From NCBI GenBank assembly GCA_021299175.1, contig JAJTFY010000007.1:1-36307 (forward strand): DNA of 36,307 nt. Direction: 5' to 3'. The notes beneath the pieces are model-generated. The model had not been told where the DNA came from, ran no database searches, and worked only from the letters and a program-made list of their open reading frames with translations. Every line of letters begins with the position of its first letter. Position 1 is the first letter of the stretch. Shown here piece by piece: positions 1 to 8,962 of the stretch. The stretch comes from Chitinophagaceae bacterium (GTDB lineage Bacteria > Bacteroidota > Bacteroidia > Chitinophagales > Chitinophagaceae). The translations under genes were made by a program, and so were the position numbers.

Positions 1-258
1 TTGGCTGTCCAGCAGGGGATTTTTTTCAGTGATGGTTCCTGAAACCGGAAGGAAGAGGTCACTGACCGTTTTTACAGCCTCAACTGTTCCGAAGACAGCA
101 TCTGCACTCAATTCCTTTCCGATGGTTTCAATATCAACATAGATGATATCACCAAGTTCACCCTGGGCAAATTCTGTGATGCCAATGGTAGCAACATTTC
201 CATCAATGGAGATCCACTCGTGTTCTTTGGTATAATGCAATTGTTCAGGAAAGTTCAT
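1..258 (-). CDS. gcvH: Glycine cleavage system H protein (N-terminal 86 residues; runs off the window)
   Basis: The reverse strand from an ATG at 258 reads without a stop to the window edge. The product begins MNFPEQLHYTKEHEW and contains ITEFAQGELGDIIYVD and then GTVEAVKTVSDL, the classic lipoyl-domain signature of GcvH. Lys63 in VEAVK is the lysine that carries lipoate. GcvH shuttles the aminomethyl group between the P, T and L proteins of the cytoplasmic glycine cleavage system. The full protein is normally about 125 residues, so roughly the last third is missing here. It lies 53 bp downstream of the cyclophilin gene on the same strand. A weak -7-like box (TAAACTTG on the minus strand, 275-282) could give it its own promoter. 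Confidence 0.95.
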   Translation of the reverse strand, partial: MNFPEQLHYTKEHEWISIDGNVATIGITEFAQGELGDIIYVDIETIGKELSADAVFGTVEAVKTVSDLFLPVSGTITEKNPLLDSQ

Positions 259-311
259 TATTGGTTATTTTATGCAAGTTTACAATATTTTGTACCCTTG
301 AAGAAAAAACT

Positions 312-1019
312 TTATTGTATTCTTCTGACCATCTTCATTTCACGAATGCGAATATCCGTGAGGGGCTTGTCCCCGCCTTGTCTTCCACTGGTTTTTGTGT
401 TCGCAATCTTGTCCAGTACATCATATCCGCTGATCAACTCTCCAAAAATGGTATAGTTCTGGTCAAGGTGTGGTGCACCACCCTCCGTTTTGTACCTGCT
501 CCTGTGCTCCTCAGGAAGCTTTTTTCCTTTCAGTCGATGGGTTTCAACAGAGTCCAGTGAAACATCATTGAATATCCGTCCCTGCACAATGTAAAATTGC
601 ATACCACTGCTGTTTTTTTGGGGGTTCACATCATCTCCCATCCTTGCAGCAGCCAGTACCCCTCTTCTGTGGTAGAGTTCAGGCCTGATTTCTGCCGGCA
701 ATGTATATTGTTTCATCAGGGATGTTGTGTCTGCATTGGCCTTGGTTTTTTCATCTCCTGCCTGTATCATGAACCGGCTGATGACCCTGTGAAATGCAGT
801 TCCCTTGTAATAATCCGATTTGATCAAACGGATGAAATTGTCTCTGTGCAGGGGTGTTGAATCATTCAGCCTCAGTACCATGTTCCCTGAATCAGTCCTG
901 ACCAGGATGTCTTTTCTCAGGTCGGCTTTTCGAATTTTCCCTGTGGGCTGTGCCATTGCAGGCACAAGTGCCAAAAGAAGTAGACTAAATAGCATCAGCA
1001 ACTGGACTTGTCTTCTCAT
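312..1019 (-). CDS. Exported cyclophilin-type peptidyl-prolyl cis-trans isomerase
   Basis: A 235-residue protein with an N-terminal signal peptide (MRRQVQLLMLFSLLLLALVP, cleavage probably near AMAQ at 22-24) followed by a cyclophilin domain. Recognisable blocks are FHRVISRFMIQAGD at 76-89 with the catalytic-type Arg78, SGMQFYIV at 138-145 and YTIFGELISGYDVLDKIA at 189-206. It should speed proline isomerisation during folding of periplasmic or outer-membrane proteins. I chose the ATG at 1019, not the TTG one codon upstream: the ATG overlaps the stop of the preceding gene by one base (TGATG), which suggests translational coupling. A 30-residue charged insertion (about 151-185) before the last block is longer than in minimal cyclophilins. 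Confidence 0.93.
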   Translation of the reverse strand: MRRQVQLLMLFSLLLLALVPAMAQPTGKIRKADLRKDILVRTDSGNMVLRLNDSTPLHRDNFIRLIKSDYYKGTAFHRVISRFMIQAGDEKTKANADTTSLMKQYTLPAEIRPELYHRRGVLAAARMGDDVNPQKNSSGMQFYIVQGRIFNDVSLDSVETHRLKGKKLPEEHRSRYKTEGGAPHLDQNYTIFGELISGYDVLDKIANTKTSGRQGGDKPLTDIRIREMKMVRRIQ

Positions 1020-1363
1020 CAAAATTCGTTTTGCGAAAAATAGAACAAAACATGGTCTTTCATGAAGTTTTCCTGCTGCATGAATTCCATGGGGGGCAAC
1101 TCCTTGATCTGTTTAAAATGTGGCCAGCCATCCTCGTCCCAACCCTCCAGCTCGTAGTATCCGCCATGTATCAAAATGGAACAAACAGCTACATGCATAA
1201 GGTCTTGTTTCTGCTCTTTGGTGAAACTGTGGCCCACCCCACCCACTTCTTGTATTCCAATCAGGAACAAGATGGATTCCATATCCGGTTTTTTGCCAAA
1301 TCGTTCAATCAATTTTTCTTCCAGTTTCCACCACCTGGCTTGCAAGTCATCAGAGATCATCAT
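1019..1363 (-). CDS. Conserved-looking small cytoplasmic protein of unknown function
   Basis: A 114-residue protein that I do not recognise. It has no signal peptide or membrane segment and is rich in aromatic and acidic residues. The C-terminal half carries YYELEGWDEDGWPHF. The start is ATG 1363 or the adjacent ATG 1360; both read in frame. It is the first gene of a minus-strand unit with the cyclophilin (one-base overlap) and is divergent from serS. Coding is supported by the exact coupling to the next gene, the lack of a competing frame and a perfect -7 box just upstream. Function is unknown. Confidence 0.75.
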   Translation of the reverse strand: MMISDDLQARWWKLEEKLIERFGKKPDMESILFLIGIQEVGGVGHSFTKEQKQDLMHVAVCSILIHGGYYELEGWDEDGWPHFKQIKELPPMEFMQQENFMKDHVLFYFSQNEF

Positions 1364-1367
1364 GGTG

Positions 1368-1375
1368 CAAAATTA
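1368..1375 (-). promoter_or_regulatory. -7 promoter box for the minus-strand unknown/cyclophilin unit
   Basis: The minus strand reads TAATTTTG, a perfect match to the Bacteroidota -7 consensus TAnnTTTG. No clear TTG -33 element lies at the expected distance. The box ends only 4 bases before ATG 1363, so the transcript would be nearly leaderless and the ATG at 1360 may be the real start. Confidence 0.45.
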
Positions 1376-1395
1376 GTGCATCTGTACCGATTGCT

Positions 1396-1403
1396 TATCT
1401 TTG
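1396..1403 (+). promoter_or_regulatory. -7 promoter box for serS
   Basis: TATCTTTG matches TAnnTTTG and ends 15 bases before the serS ATG. A TTAGTG stretch near 1373-1378 is a poor -33 candidate. It faces the divergent box at 1368-1375, so the two promoters share about 35 bp. Confidence 0.45.
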
Positions 1404-1418
1404 CCAAAAATTGGTAGG

Positions 1419-2690
1419 ATGCTTCAGCTAGGGTTTATACGCAGCAACAGGGAGAAAGTGCTGGAAGGTTTGAAAAAAAAGAACTTCCAGGACCTTGAAG
1501 TGATTGACAAGATCATTGCTTCGGACGATCTTAGGAAGAGTCTTCAGTTTAACTCGGAAGAATTGCTTGCCAAACGCAATGCTGCCTCCAAAGCCATTGG
1601 TGCACTGATTGCTGAGGGCAGGAAAGAAGAGGCGGAGGCCAAGAAAGCCGAAGTGTCTGCCTTGAAGGAGACAATTGACAACTACGCCCTCCAGTTGACA
1701 GAAGTTGAGGCACTGGTTGATGGTATGTTGGTGCGTCTTCCCAATTTACCCAATGAAAGGGTTCCGGAAGGAAAATCTGCAGAAGACAATACAGTAGTTC
1801 GTCAACATGGAGAAATACCCAAACTTCATGATGGTGCTGTCCCTCACTGGGACCTTATCACCAAGTATGACCTGGTAGATTTTCAAACAGGAGTCAAGTT
1901 GACTGGCAGTGGGTTTGCCCTCTACAAAGGCAAAGGAGCCAAGCTGCAGCGGGCCATGATTCAATATTTTCTCGATCACAATATTGCCGCAGGATATACC
2001 GAGTATATGCCTCCCTATGTTGTGAATGCAGCGTCCGCTTATGGAACAGGGCAGCTTCCTGATAAAGAAGGGCAAATGTACCATATGACCATTGACGACC
2101 TCTATCTCATTCCAACAGCCGAAGTTCCGGTAACCAATATTTACAGGGATGAAATCATCCCATCAGCATCACTGCCTGTAAAAATGACCGCCTATACCCC
2201 CTGTTTCAGGAGGGAGGCAGGAAGTTTTGGAAAGGATGTCCGCGGGCTCAACAGGGTGCACCAGTTTGATAAGGTGGAAGTGGTTCAGATGACAGAAGCC
2301 TCTACCAGTTACGATGTGCTGGAGGAGATGGTTTTGCATGTGGAAAAACTGATACAATCATTGGGCCTTCCATACCGGATTCTCTTGCTTTGTGGTGGAG
2401 ACATGGGTTTTTCATCTGCCATGACCTATGATTTTGAAGTCTACAGTGCCGCGCAGGAACGTTGGCTGGAAGTCAGTTCGGTGTCCAATTTTGAATCTTT
2501 TCAATCCAACAGGATGAAAATCAGAACCAAGGATGAAAATGGAAAAACCCAGCTGCTGCATACCCTCAATGGCAGTTCATTGGCCTTGCCAAGGATATTG
2601 GCCAGTTTGCTTGAAAACTACCAGACACCGGAAGGCATTCTCATTCCGGAAGTGCTTCGCCCATATTTTGGGGCAGACATGATCGCTTAA
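1419..2690 (+). CDS. serS: Seryl-tRNA synthetase
   Basis: A 423-residue class II aminoacyl-tRNA synthetase that charges tRNA-Ser and tRNA-Sec-type acceptors with serine in the cytoplasm. The N-terminal long coiled-coil arm spans about residues 10-105. The catalytic domain shows TAEVP (233-237), motif 2 FRREAGSFGKDVRG (263-276) and motif 3 with NGSSLALPRILASLLENYQ (384-402). Length is normal for the family. The frame is open upstream to a TTG at 1401, but ATG 1419 gives the expected MLQLGFIRSN start and follows the -7 box. It is monocistronic here and converges on the AlkB gene with only 5 bases between stop codons and no visible hairpin terminator. Confidence 0.98.
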   Translation: MLQLGFIRSNREKVLEGLKKKNFQDLEVIDKIIASDDLRKSLQFNSEELLAKRNAASKAIGALIAEGRKEEAEAKKAEVSALKETIDNYALQLTEVEALVDGMLVRLPNLPNERVPEGKSAEDNTVVRQHGEIPKLHDGAVPHWDLITKYDLVDFQTGVKLTGSGFALYKGKGAKLQRAMIQYFLDHNIAAGYTEYMPPYVVNAASAYGTGQLPDKEGQMYHMTIDDLYLIPTAEVPVTNIYRDEIIPSASLPVKMTAYTPCFRREAGSFGKDVRGLNRVHQFDKVEVVQMTEASTSYDVLEEMVLHVEKLIQSLGLPYRILLLCGGDMGFSSAMTYDFEVYSAAQERWLEVSSVSNFESFQSNRMKIRTKDENGKTQLLHTLNGSSLALPRILASLLENYQTPEGILIPEVLRPYFGADMIA

Positions 2691-2695
2691 TTTTT

Positions 2696-3754
2696 TTATT
2701 GTGCAGCCGCCATTCTTTGGTGATAGGCTTCAATCCTTTTGTGCATGATGCCGAACCAAACTGGAGGGATCAAAGAAAGGAGCAACATGCCAGGATATCC
2801 GGTAGGCATCTGTGGAGCGTTATCATGGTGCCTGAGCACCTGGTATTTTCTGCTGGCCAGGTAATGGTGATCACTGTGCCTGGACAATTCAAACAGCATC
2901 AGACGACCAAGGATATGGCTGCTGTTCCAGCTGTGTTCGGGCATGGCCCTTTCATATCCGCTCTCGGTCTTTTTTCTTTCCAATCCATAGTGTTCGATGT
3001 AATTGACTGTTTCCAGCAACAAAATACCCAATGCAGCTGCTGACAGAAAGCAAAGCAAGGCAAGGCTTCCAAAATAAATATAAACAGCCACTACAAGCAA
3101 CAGCTGGAGGCAGAGGAATTGAATCATCTGGTTGCTGAAATGCCAGACAGGTTTTCCATTTTTCCTTTGCTCATCTCCAGCAATTTTCCAGGCGGATAGG
3201 AATCCCATCAAAACAGACCTGCAATAAAAAAAATAAACGGGTTCACCTTTTCTTGCACTGCTGGGATCTTCATGGGTAGATACATTTTTATGATGGCCCT
3301 TGTTGTGTTCGATATAAAAATGCATGTAGAGTGAAGTGAGCAGCAATAATTTGGCAAGGTTTCTTTCATAAAGATTTTTCCTGTGCCCCAATTCATGGCC
3401 TACGTTGATTCCAAATGTTCCGCAGAGCAGTCCCATGGCAAAGATCCTTCCTGCCATTTCTAGTCCTGAAAGCGTGGGATCTTTTACGGAACCCAAAAAA
3501 TAATACAATGCAACAAATTGAAGTGGCACCATGATATAAAGCCAAATATCATAGAGCCTGTCATTTTTTGCCACCTGTTCTTCTGCCTCGCTCAAGTTTC
3601 CGGATGCAGCAGGAAATACCAGCTCAAACAGGGGGATGAACATGAACGCATAGAGCAACGGAAGGGCAATGGTCCATCCTGTATGCATGAATGCATAGAA
3701 GGAAAGAAAATACATACTGAGAGGAGCTGCAAATTTCAATGACCTGATGTGCAT
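2696..3754 (-). CDS. alkB: AlkB-type membrane non-haem di-iron alkane/fatty-acyl monooxygenase
   Basis: A 352-residue integral membrane protein with the histidine clusters of AlkB alkane 1-monooxygenases: GHELGHRK (HELGH at 120-124), EHNKGHH (149-155), NYIEHYG (251-257) and RHSDHH (292-297). The NYxEHYG motif separates AlkB enzymes from ordinary fatty-acid desaturases. By family knowledge it would hydroxylate terminal methyl groups of medium or long alkyl chains at the inner membrane, using electrons from a rubredoxin. No rubredoxin or rubredoxin reductase gene is visible in the window. It is the last gene of a minus-strand cluster, starting 10 bp after the OPT transporter stop, so it is probably co-transcribed with the two peptide transporters. 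Substrate is not readable from sequence; the gene symbol denotes family. Confidence 0.88.
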   Translation of the reverse strand: MHIRSLKFAAPLSMYFLSFYAFMHTGWTIALPLLYAFMFIPLFELVFPAASGNLSEAEEQVAKNDRLYDIWLYIMVPLQFVALYYFLGSVKDPTLSGLEMAGRIFAMGLLCGTFGINVGHELGHRKNLYERNLAKLLLLTSLYMHFYIEHNKGHHKNVSTHEDPSSARKGEPVYFFYCRSVLMGFLSAWKIAGDEQRKNGKPVWHFSNQMIQFLCLQLLLVVAVYIYFGSLALLCFLSAAALGILLLETVNYIEHYGLERKKTESGYERAMPEHSWNSSHILGRLMLFELSRHSDHHYLASRKYQVLRHHDNAPQMPTGYPGMLLLSLIPPVWFGIMHKRIEAYHQRMAAAQ

Positions 3755-3764
3755 GTTCGGTGAA

Positions 3765-5816
3765 TTAATGGGAGGTTGTTGGATCTTCTGGTTTCACTGC
3801 TATCCTGTAAAGGAGGAATGCCATGGCAAAGAAAATGAGTGTGCCCAACAGGAAATATCCTTGTTCTCCGAGGGCATGGATGATGTTTTCCTCGAAGTTC
3901 AATTTGCTCAAGGCTTTTGCCACTGTTTCATTGGCGGATAGAAAGGCTACTATTACACCAGCAATGGCACCACCGGCAACCAGTCCTGTGGCAAAAAGAT
4001 TCCCTTTTCTGAGGTCTTCCTCTTCTTCACTGGCGTTCTCTTTCTTTTTCTTTCCATCCACAATTCCTCTGATCGCGCCACCAATGAAAATAGGTAAGGT
4101 GGTAGAAAGGGGAAGGTAAATACCAATGGCAAAGCTCAAAGCCTTGATGCCACAGAGTTCCATGACAATGGCAATGGCCACCCCAACAAGGACAAACTGC
4201 CAATCCAGGTTGAATGATAATATTCCTTTGATGAGTGTCGCCATCAGAGTGGCTTGTGGAGCAGCATATTGATCCGTTCCAATCGCGTGATAGATGCCTG
4301 AAGAAATCATTTCCTGGGTAGGGGTATCCAGTATTTTGATGGTGAATCCTATGGCAATCGACGAAACGATGGCCCCGATGAAAAGCGCAATCTGCTGGGC
4401 CCTGGGTGTTGCGCCAAGGATATATCCCGTCTTGAGATCTTGTGATGTGGCACCAGCGTTTGCGGCGGCAATACAAATCATGCCACCCACCACCAAGGCC
4501 ATGGGTTCATACAATTTTCCTGTCCATCCTACAGCAATAAAAACCAGGCAGGTACCCATGATGGTAGCGATGGTCATGCCGGATATGGGATTATTGGAGG
4601 ACCCAATCAACCCGACGATGCGCGATGATACGGTTACAAAAAATGCACCAAACAATACTACAAGGATACCAATCAACAGTTTGCTGAGCACACCATTTCC
4701 AGGCACCTGTGGCATGATGGTCATGAGCAAGATCAGTCCCAAGCTTCCCCACAATACAATTTTTACTGAAAGGTCTTTTTCGGTACGAATGACTTTTTGC
4801 ATGGCATCGTTGCCAGAACGAACAGATCCCAGACTGCCCTTGAAAGATGAAATGATGGTTGGTATGGTTTTGATCAAGGTGATGAAACCACCGGCCGCCA
4901 CAGCACCCGCTCCGATCTGTCGTACAAATGCCCTGTAGATAGCCACTGCATAATCATTGAATTGATGGGTGGAGGGGTTCCATCCGCCGGGGCCTCCCGC
5001 GGTTTGGATGTCTTGCAGATAGCCCAATTTGATGAGTTGATTGGCAATCACATCACCGGGCACAACTGTAGCCAGCAAAGGATTGAATACAAACCAGGTG
5101 AGAACACTTCCTGCTACCAAAACACCTGCAATTTTAGGACCGATGATGTATCCAACACCCAAATATTCTGGGGTAATTTCTCCACTGATTTTTGCCGAGG
5201 GCAAGTACTTGTTGGCCTGTGATGTAATGTAGGAAGGGGTTTCAGCAACAACATGCAAGATTTTTTGCAGGAAGGCATAGGCTGTTGCGATGCCCAGACC
5301 GGCAAATGCCGTTTGGGCAAAATTGCCTCCTTTTTCACCGGCTTTCAATACTGAGGCGCAAGCCGTTCCTTCAGGATAGGGAAGGGTTTCATGTTCTTTT
5401 ACAATCAACGCACTGCGCAGGGGAATCATCATCAGTGTTCCCAGCATCCCACCAAAAATGGCCAGCACAAGGATGGTGATGTAGTTGAAATAATCCGCAC
5501 TGCCTGCCTCGCTCAGAAAAAGAAATCCCGGAAGGGTGAATACCACGCCTGCTGCTATGCTCTCTCCGGCCGAACCTGTTGTCTGGATGATATTGTTTTC
5601 AAGAATCGTTGTTTTGAGAAACAATTTGCTCAAGGCAATCGACATCACGGCAATAGGGATGGAAGCTGAAACCGTAAGCCCGGCCTTTAGTGCAAGGTAT
5701 ACTGTTGCTGCTCCAAAGATGACACCAAAACAGGCGCCAGTGATGACAGCCTTCAGTGTGAATTCTTTCATCACGGTTTCTGGAGCAATAAAAGGCGTGA
5801 ATTTCTTTTCAGACAT
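3765..5816 (-). CDS. OPT-family oligopeptide transporter
   Basis: A 683-residue polytopic inner-membrane protein with many hydrophobic segments and typical OPT features: a leading TLKAVITGACFGVIFGAATVYLALK-type first helix, GSAGESIAAGVVFTLPG near residue 80, PYPEGTACASVL, and a late GATSQDLKTGYILGATP block. OPT proteins import small peptides, or in some branches metal chelates, by proton symport. A short cytoplasmic loop near residue 590 is highly charged (KKKKENASEEEEDLRKG). It follows the POT transporter by 27 bp and precedes the AlkB-like gene by 10 bp on the same strand. Peptide as substrate is inferred from family and neighbour. Confidence 0.93.
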   Translation of the reverse strand: MSEKKFTPFIAPETVMKEFTLKAVITGACFGVIFGAATVYLALKAGLTVSASIPIAVMSIALSKLFLKTTILENNIIQTTGSAGESIAAGVVFTLPGFLFLSEAGSADYFNYITILVLAIFGGMLGTLMMIPLRSALIVKEHETLPYPEGTACASVLKAGEKGGNFAQTAFAGLGIATAYAFLQKILHVVAETPSYITSQANKYLPSAKISGEITPEYLGVGYIIGPKIAGVLVAGSVLTWFVFNPLLATVVPGDVIANQLIKLGYLQDIQTAGGPGGWNPSTHQFNDYAVAIYRAFVRQIGAGAVAAGGFITLIKTIPTIISSFKGSLGSVRSGNDAMQKVIRTEKDLSVKIVLWGSLGLILLMTIMPQVPGNGVLSKLLIGILVVLFGAFFVTVSSRIVGLIGSSNNPISGMTIATIMGTCLVFIAVGWTGKLYEPMALVVGGMICIAAANAGATSQDLKTGYILGATPRAQQIALFIGAIVSSIAIGFTIKILDTPTQEMISSGIYHAIGTDQYAAPQATLMATLIKGILSFNLDWQFVLVGVAIAIVMELCGIKALSFAIGIYLPLSTTLPIFIGGAIRGIVDGKKKKENASEEEEDLRKGNLFATGLVAGGAIAGVIVAFLSANETVAKALSKLNFEENIIHALGEQGYFLLGTLIFFAMAFLLYRIAVKPEDPTTSH

Positions 5817-5843
5817 GGCGGAAGTTTATGGTTGTGGATTCGT

Positions 5844-7547
5844 TTAGGCGTTCATCATTTTCTGCAACCATTTGGTCATCATAAAAAGAATCAGGGAAGC
5901 AAGTCCGGACAGTACCACAAAGAGCATGAAAAAATCGTACATGTTGTGCATCTCATAGCCCAGAAATGAGGTGGTCTTGTTTTCAGGGTAAAGTGCGCTC
6001 AACTGACCAGCCAGTTTGTTGGCAAAGGCATTAGCCAGGAACCAAACCGCCATCAACAAGGAGGCCAATTTCAGGGGAGCAAGCTTGTTGACCAGGGAAA
6101 GTCCGATCGGTGAAAGGCAGAGCTCACCCCATGTATGGAGCATGTAAAGACCAGCCAGCCAGATCATCGTTACTTTCATGCCCGGCTCAATGTTGTTGAC
6201 ACCAACACTGATCCACAAATATCCCAAAGCAAGCAGTAAAAGTCCGATGGCCATTTTGGTAGGAGAAGAAGGCTCATGCTTGCCCAACTTGATCCATAGC
6301 CAGGCAAATACAGGTGCAAAAAGCACTACATAGGTTGAATTCAAAGACTGAAAAAAGCTGGCAGGTACTTCTTCAAAAAGGATGGATGAGTTGATGGTTG
6401 ACATGAATGAGTAATCCATATAAAGGATTCCTGCAGTCATCAGCAAAAGCAGGAAATAAACTACATTTCGGAGCAGTACATCATTTTCGGAAAGGTTGTT
6501 TTTTGCGCGATGGTATAGCCTGAAAATAAAGAACAGCAAAGTGGCTGAAGCTGCATAGATGGTCCAAACGGGAATGGACCAGCCCAGGCTCCTGTCTGTC
6601 TGTTCATCAGCAAAAAAAGTGAGGGACGCGCCAGCCTGTTCGAATGCACTCCAGAAGAAAACCACGAAAAAAGAAACAATGAAAATCACACCCACTTTTT
6701 TCTTGTCAATAATGCTTAGGCTCTTGTCGCTGAAGATGATAAACAGGATCAGCAAAAGTGCTCCAATCAGCAGGTAGAAAAGGAAGCTAAAAACCCTGGC
6801 ATCAATGTACAGCAAGGCAATCATCAGGGAGGAGAAAACCCCTAGTCCAATCGTGATGACAACTGGATTGAGGAACTTGCTTTGTGCGCCTTCTGGGGCA
6901 TTGCCAATTTGCTGGCCCTCGGGGTTGATCAGGTATTTGTCCTGGAAAGTCTTTTGAACCAATACACTGAGCAACATGCCGATACCAGCAATCAAAAATG
7001 CCCATTTGAAATCAGCCGGGTTGCCCGTGTCTCCAAATGCACCACAAAGAAATGGTCCCAAAGCGCCACCAACATTGATGCCCATGTAGAAGATGGTATA
7101 GGCTGGATCAATCCTGCGATCTCCGGGACTGTAGAGCTGACCAACAAGTGATGAAATATTGGGCTTGAAAAAACCATTTCCAGCAATCATAAAGCCCAAT
7201 CCACTGAAAAATAGAAAAGTGGAGAGGGAAGTATTGGTGTCGTAAACCGATGCGCAAAAGAAAAGGATGAATTCTCCCAGCGCCATGGTAAGCCCCCCTG
7301 CAACAATGGATCTTTTGTTGCCCCAATATCGGTCTGCCATGAAACCACCAACCAGTGGTGTTAGGTAAACAAGGCTGGTATAACTGCCATAGAGTTGAGA
7401 GGCGATGGTTTTGTCAAACACGAGGGCCTTGGTCATGAACAGCACCAGGATGGCCCGCATACCATAATAGTTGAATCGCTCCCACATTTCAGTAGAGAAA
7501 AGAATATACAATCCTTTTGGGTGTGATGTGTTTTGGTTGGTTGACAT
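5844..7547 (-). CDS. POT/PTR-family proton-coupled di-/tripeptide transporter
   Basis: A 567-residue major-facilitator protein of the peptide transporter family. The first helix carries EMWERFNYYGMRA, the ExxERFxYYG proton/peptide motif at residues 20-29. The PTR signature appears as FFKPNISSLVGQLY (about 126-139) followed by FYMGINVGGALGP. It should import di- and tripeptides across the inner membrane with protons. It is the first gene of the minus-strand cluster POT-OPT-AlkB and is divergent from purD with a 79-bp gap. I found no convincing -33/-7 pair for it in that gap. Confidence 0.95.
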   Translation of the reverse strand: MSTNQNTSHPKGLYILFSTEMWERFNYYGMRAILVLFMTKALVFDKTIASQLYGSYTSLVYLTPLVGGFMADRYWGNKRSIVAGGLTMALGEFILFFCASVYDTNTSLSTFLFFSGLGFMIAGNGFFKPNISSLVGQLYSPGDRRIDPAYTIFYMGINVGGALGPFLCGAFGDTGNPADFKWAFLIAGIGMLLSVLVQKTFQDKYLINPEGQQIGNAPEGAQSKFLNPVVITIGLGVFSSLMIALLYIDARVFSFLFYLLIGALLLILFIIFSDKSLSIIDKKKVGVIFIVSFFVVFFWSAFEQAGASLTFFADEQTDRSLGWSIPVWTIYAASATLLFFIFRLYHRAKNNLSENDVLLRNVVYFLLLLMTAGILYMDYSFMSTINSSILFEEVPASFFQSLNSTYVVLFAPVFAWLWIKLGKHEPSSPTKMAIGLLLLALGYLWISVGVNNIEPGMKVTMIWLAGLYMLHTWGELCLSPIGLSLVNKLAPLKLASLLMAVWFLANAFANKLAGQLSALYPENKTTSFLGYEMHNMYDFFMLFVVLSGLASLILFMMTKWLQKMMNA

Positions 7548-7564
7548 GTGTCTTTATTTGTTGA

Positions 7565-7594
7565 TTTGCCTAAAATAAGCAATTTGTATCTTCG
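7565..7594 (+). promoter_or_regulatory. Bacteroidota-type promoter for purD
   Basis: TTTG at 7565-7568 and TATCTTCG at 7587-7594 are separated by 18 bp, close to the TTTG/TAnnTTTG arrangement (one mismatch in the -7 box). A start site would fall about 25 bases before the purD ATG. Confidence 0.55.
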
Positions 7595-7626
7595 CCACGC
7601 TTTTCGGTAAACAATAAAAATCAACC

Positions 7627-8910
7627 ATGAATATATTGCTCCTTGGTTCTGGCGGAAGGGAACATGCCCTTGCTTGGAAAATCAAACAAAGTGCCCACTG
7701 CAGCCAACTTTTTATTGCCCCTGGAAATCCAGGAACGGCAGGCTTTGGTGAGAATGTGGCGATGGCCACCGGCGATTTTGAAACCATTGCCGGTTTCTGT
7801 AAGCAACGAGACATTGGTATGGTAGTTGTTGGTCCTGAAGACCCCTTGGTCAATGGCATTTATGATTACCTAAAGGCGGATATGGGTTTGCCGGGCCTTA
7901 TCGTTGTAGGTCCATCAGCAGAAGCCGCAAAGCTTGAAGGGAGCAAGGCCTTTGCCAAAGCATTCATGGATCGCCAGGGTATACCCACGGCAGCTTACAG
8001 AGAATTTACAAAAGACAATTATGCAGAGGGCGTTGCTTATTTGAAGGCCCATCCATTGCCCATCGTATTGAAAGCGGATGGATTGGCAGCCGGGAAAGGG
8101 GTCATCATCGCACAGACACATGAAGAGGCCTTGTCCAATTTTGAAGAAATGATTGTTTCTGCTCGCTTTGGTGCCGCCAGTGAGCGGGTGGTGGTGGAAC
8201 AATTTCTTTCGGGTGTAGAAATGAGTGTTTTTGCCCTGACCAATGGCAAGCAGTATGTCTTGTTGCCAGAAGCCAAAGACTACAAGCGGATTGGGGAAGG
8301 GGATACTGGCCTAAATACCGGTGGGATGGGTGCTGTCAGTCCGGTGCCCTTTGCACAGGGAGATTTCATGGATAAAGTGATTGAAAGGGTTGTCAAGCCT
8401 ACCATCGCCGGCCTGGAGAAAGAGGGGCTGGTTTACCATGGATTTGTATTCTTTGGATTGATCAATGTTGATGGAGAGCCTTATGTGATTGAATACAATT
8501 GCCGGATGGGTGATCCTGAAACGGAAGTGGTCATGCCAAGGCTTACTTCTGATATTGTTGCACTTTTTAAGGCCATGGATGAAGGGAAATTGGATGAAAT
8601 TGAGGTAGAGATTGATCCAAGGGCAGCTTCCACCGTGGTTTTGGTGAGTGGTGGCTATCCCGGTGACTTCGAAAAAGGCAAACCGATCACAGGTCTTGAT
8701 ACGCCATTTTCATCCGACACAATCGTGTTTTATGCTGGCATAATAGGTTCTGAGGGCGATTTGCGCACCAATGGCGGCCGTGTAGCGGCCATCACTTCAT
8801 ATGGAAAGGATATTGATGAGGCAGTTGAAAAATCACTGGATGCCATCAAGTCGATTGGCTATGACAGGATGAATTTTCGGAAAGACATTGGCTTTGAATT
8901 TAGAAACTGA
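7627..8910 (+). CDS. purD: Phosphoribosylamine-glycine ligase (GAR synthetase)
   Basis: A 427-residue ATP-grasp enzyme catalysing step two of purine synthesis: phosphoribosylamine plus glycine and ATP to glycinamide ribonucleotide. The N-terminus MNILLLGSGGREHALAWK is diagnostic. It is followed by PGNPGTAG, the GPEDPLVNG motif, the ATP-grasp LKADGLAAGKGV block (about 149-160), and NTGGMGAVSP with YNCRMGDPETEVVMPRL near residues 236 and 295. Length is normal and the start ATG follows a recognisable promoter. It is the only purine gene here and looks monocistronic; 105 bp and a separate promoter separate it from mreB. Confidence 0.98.
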   Translation: MNILLLGSGGREHALAWKIKQSAHCSQLFIAPGNPGTAGFGENVAMATGDFETIAGFCKQRDIGMVVVGPEDPLVNGIYDYLKADMGLPGLIVVGPSAEAAKLEGSKAFAKAFMDRQGIPTAAYREFTKDNYAEGVAYLKAHPLPIVLKADGLAAGKGVIIAQTHEEALSNFEEMIVSARFGAASERVVVEQFLSGVEMSVFALTNGKQYVLLPEAKDYKRIGEGDTGLNTGGMGAVSPVPFAQGDFMDKVIERVVKPTIAGLEKEGLVYHGFVFFGLINVDGEPYVIEYNCRMGDPETEVVMPRLTSDIVALFKAMDEGKLDEIEVEIDPRAASTVVLVSGGYPGDFEKGKPITGLDTPFSSDTIVFYAGIIGSEGDLRTNGGRVAAITSYGKDIDEAVEKSLDAIKSIGYDRMNFRKDIGFEFRN

Positions 8911-8962
8911 TTTTTCAGTATCCTTGAATATTATTGAAATAGATTTTCATTAAAATTCATGA

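Noticed and set aside
259-311. The short palindrome TACAATATTTTGTA (282-295) as a terminator or operator before gcvH
   Set aside because: The stem is only 5 bp, all A-T except one pair, with no T-tract. Not enough to call.
4294-4938. A 214-codon open frame antisense to the OPT transporter
   Set aside because: The protein is low in typical domain character, rich in Met, Pro and Thr, and mirrors the codon pattern of the transporter on the other strand. No promoter or start context supports it.
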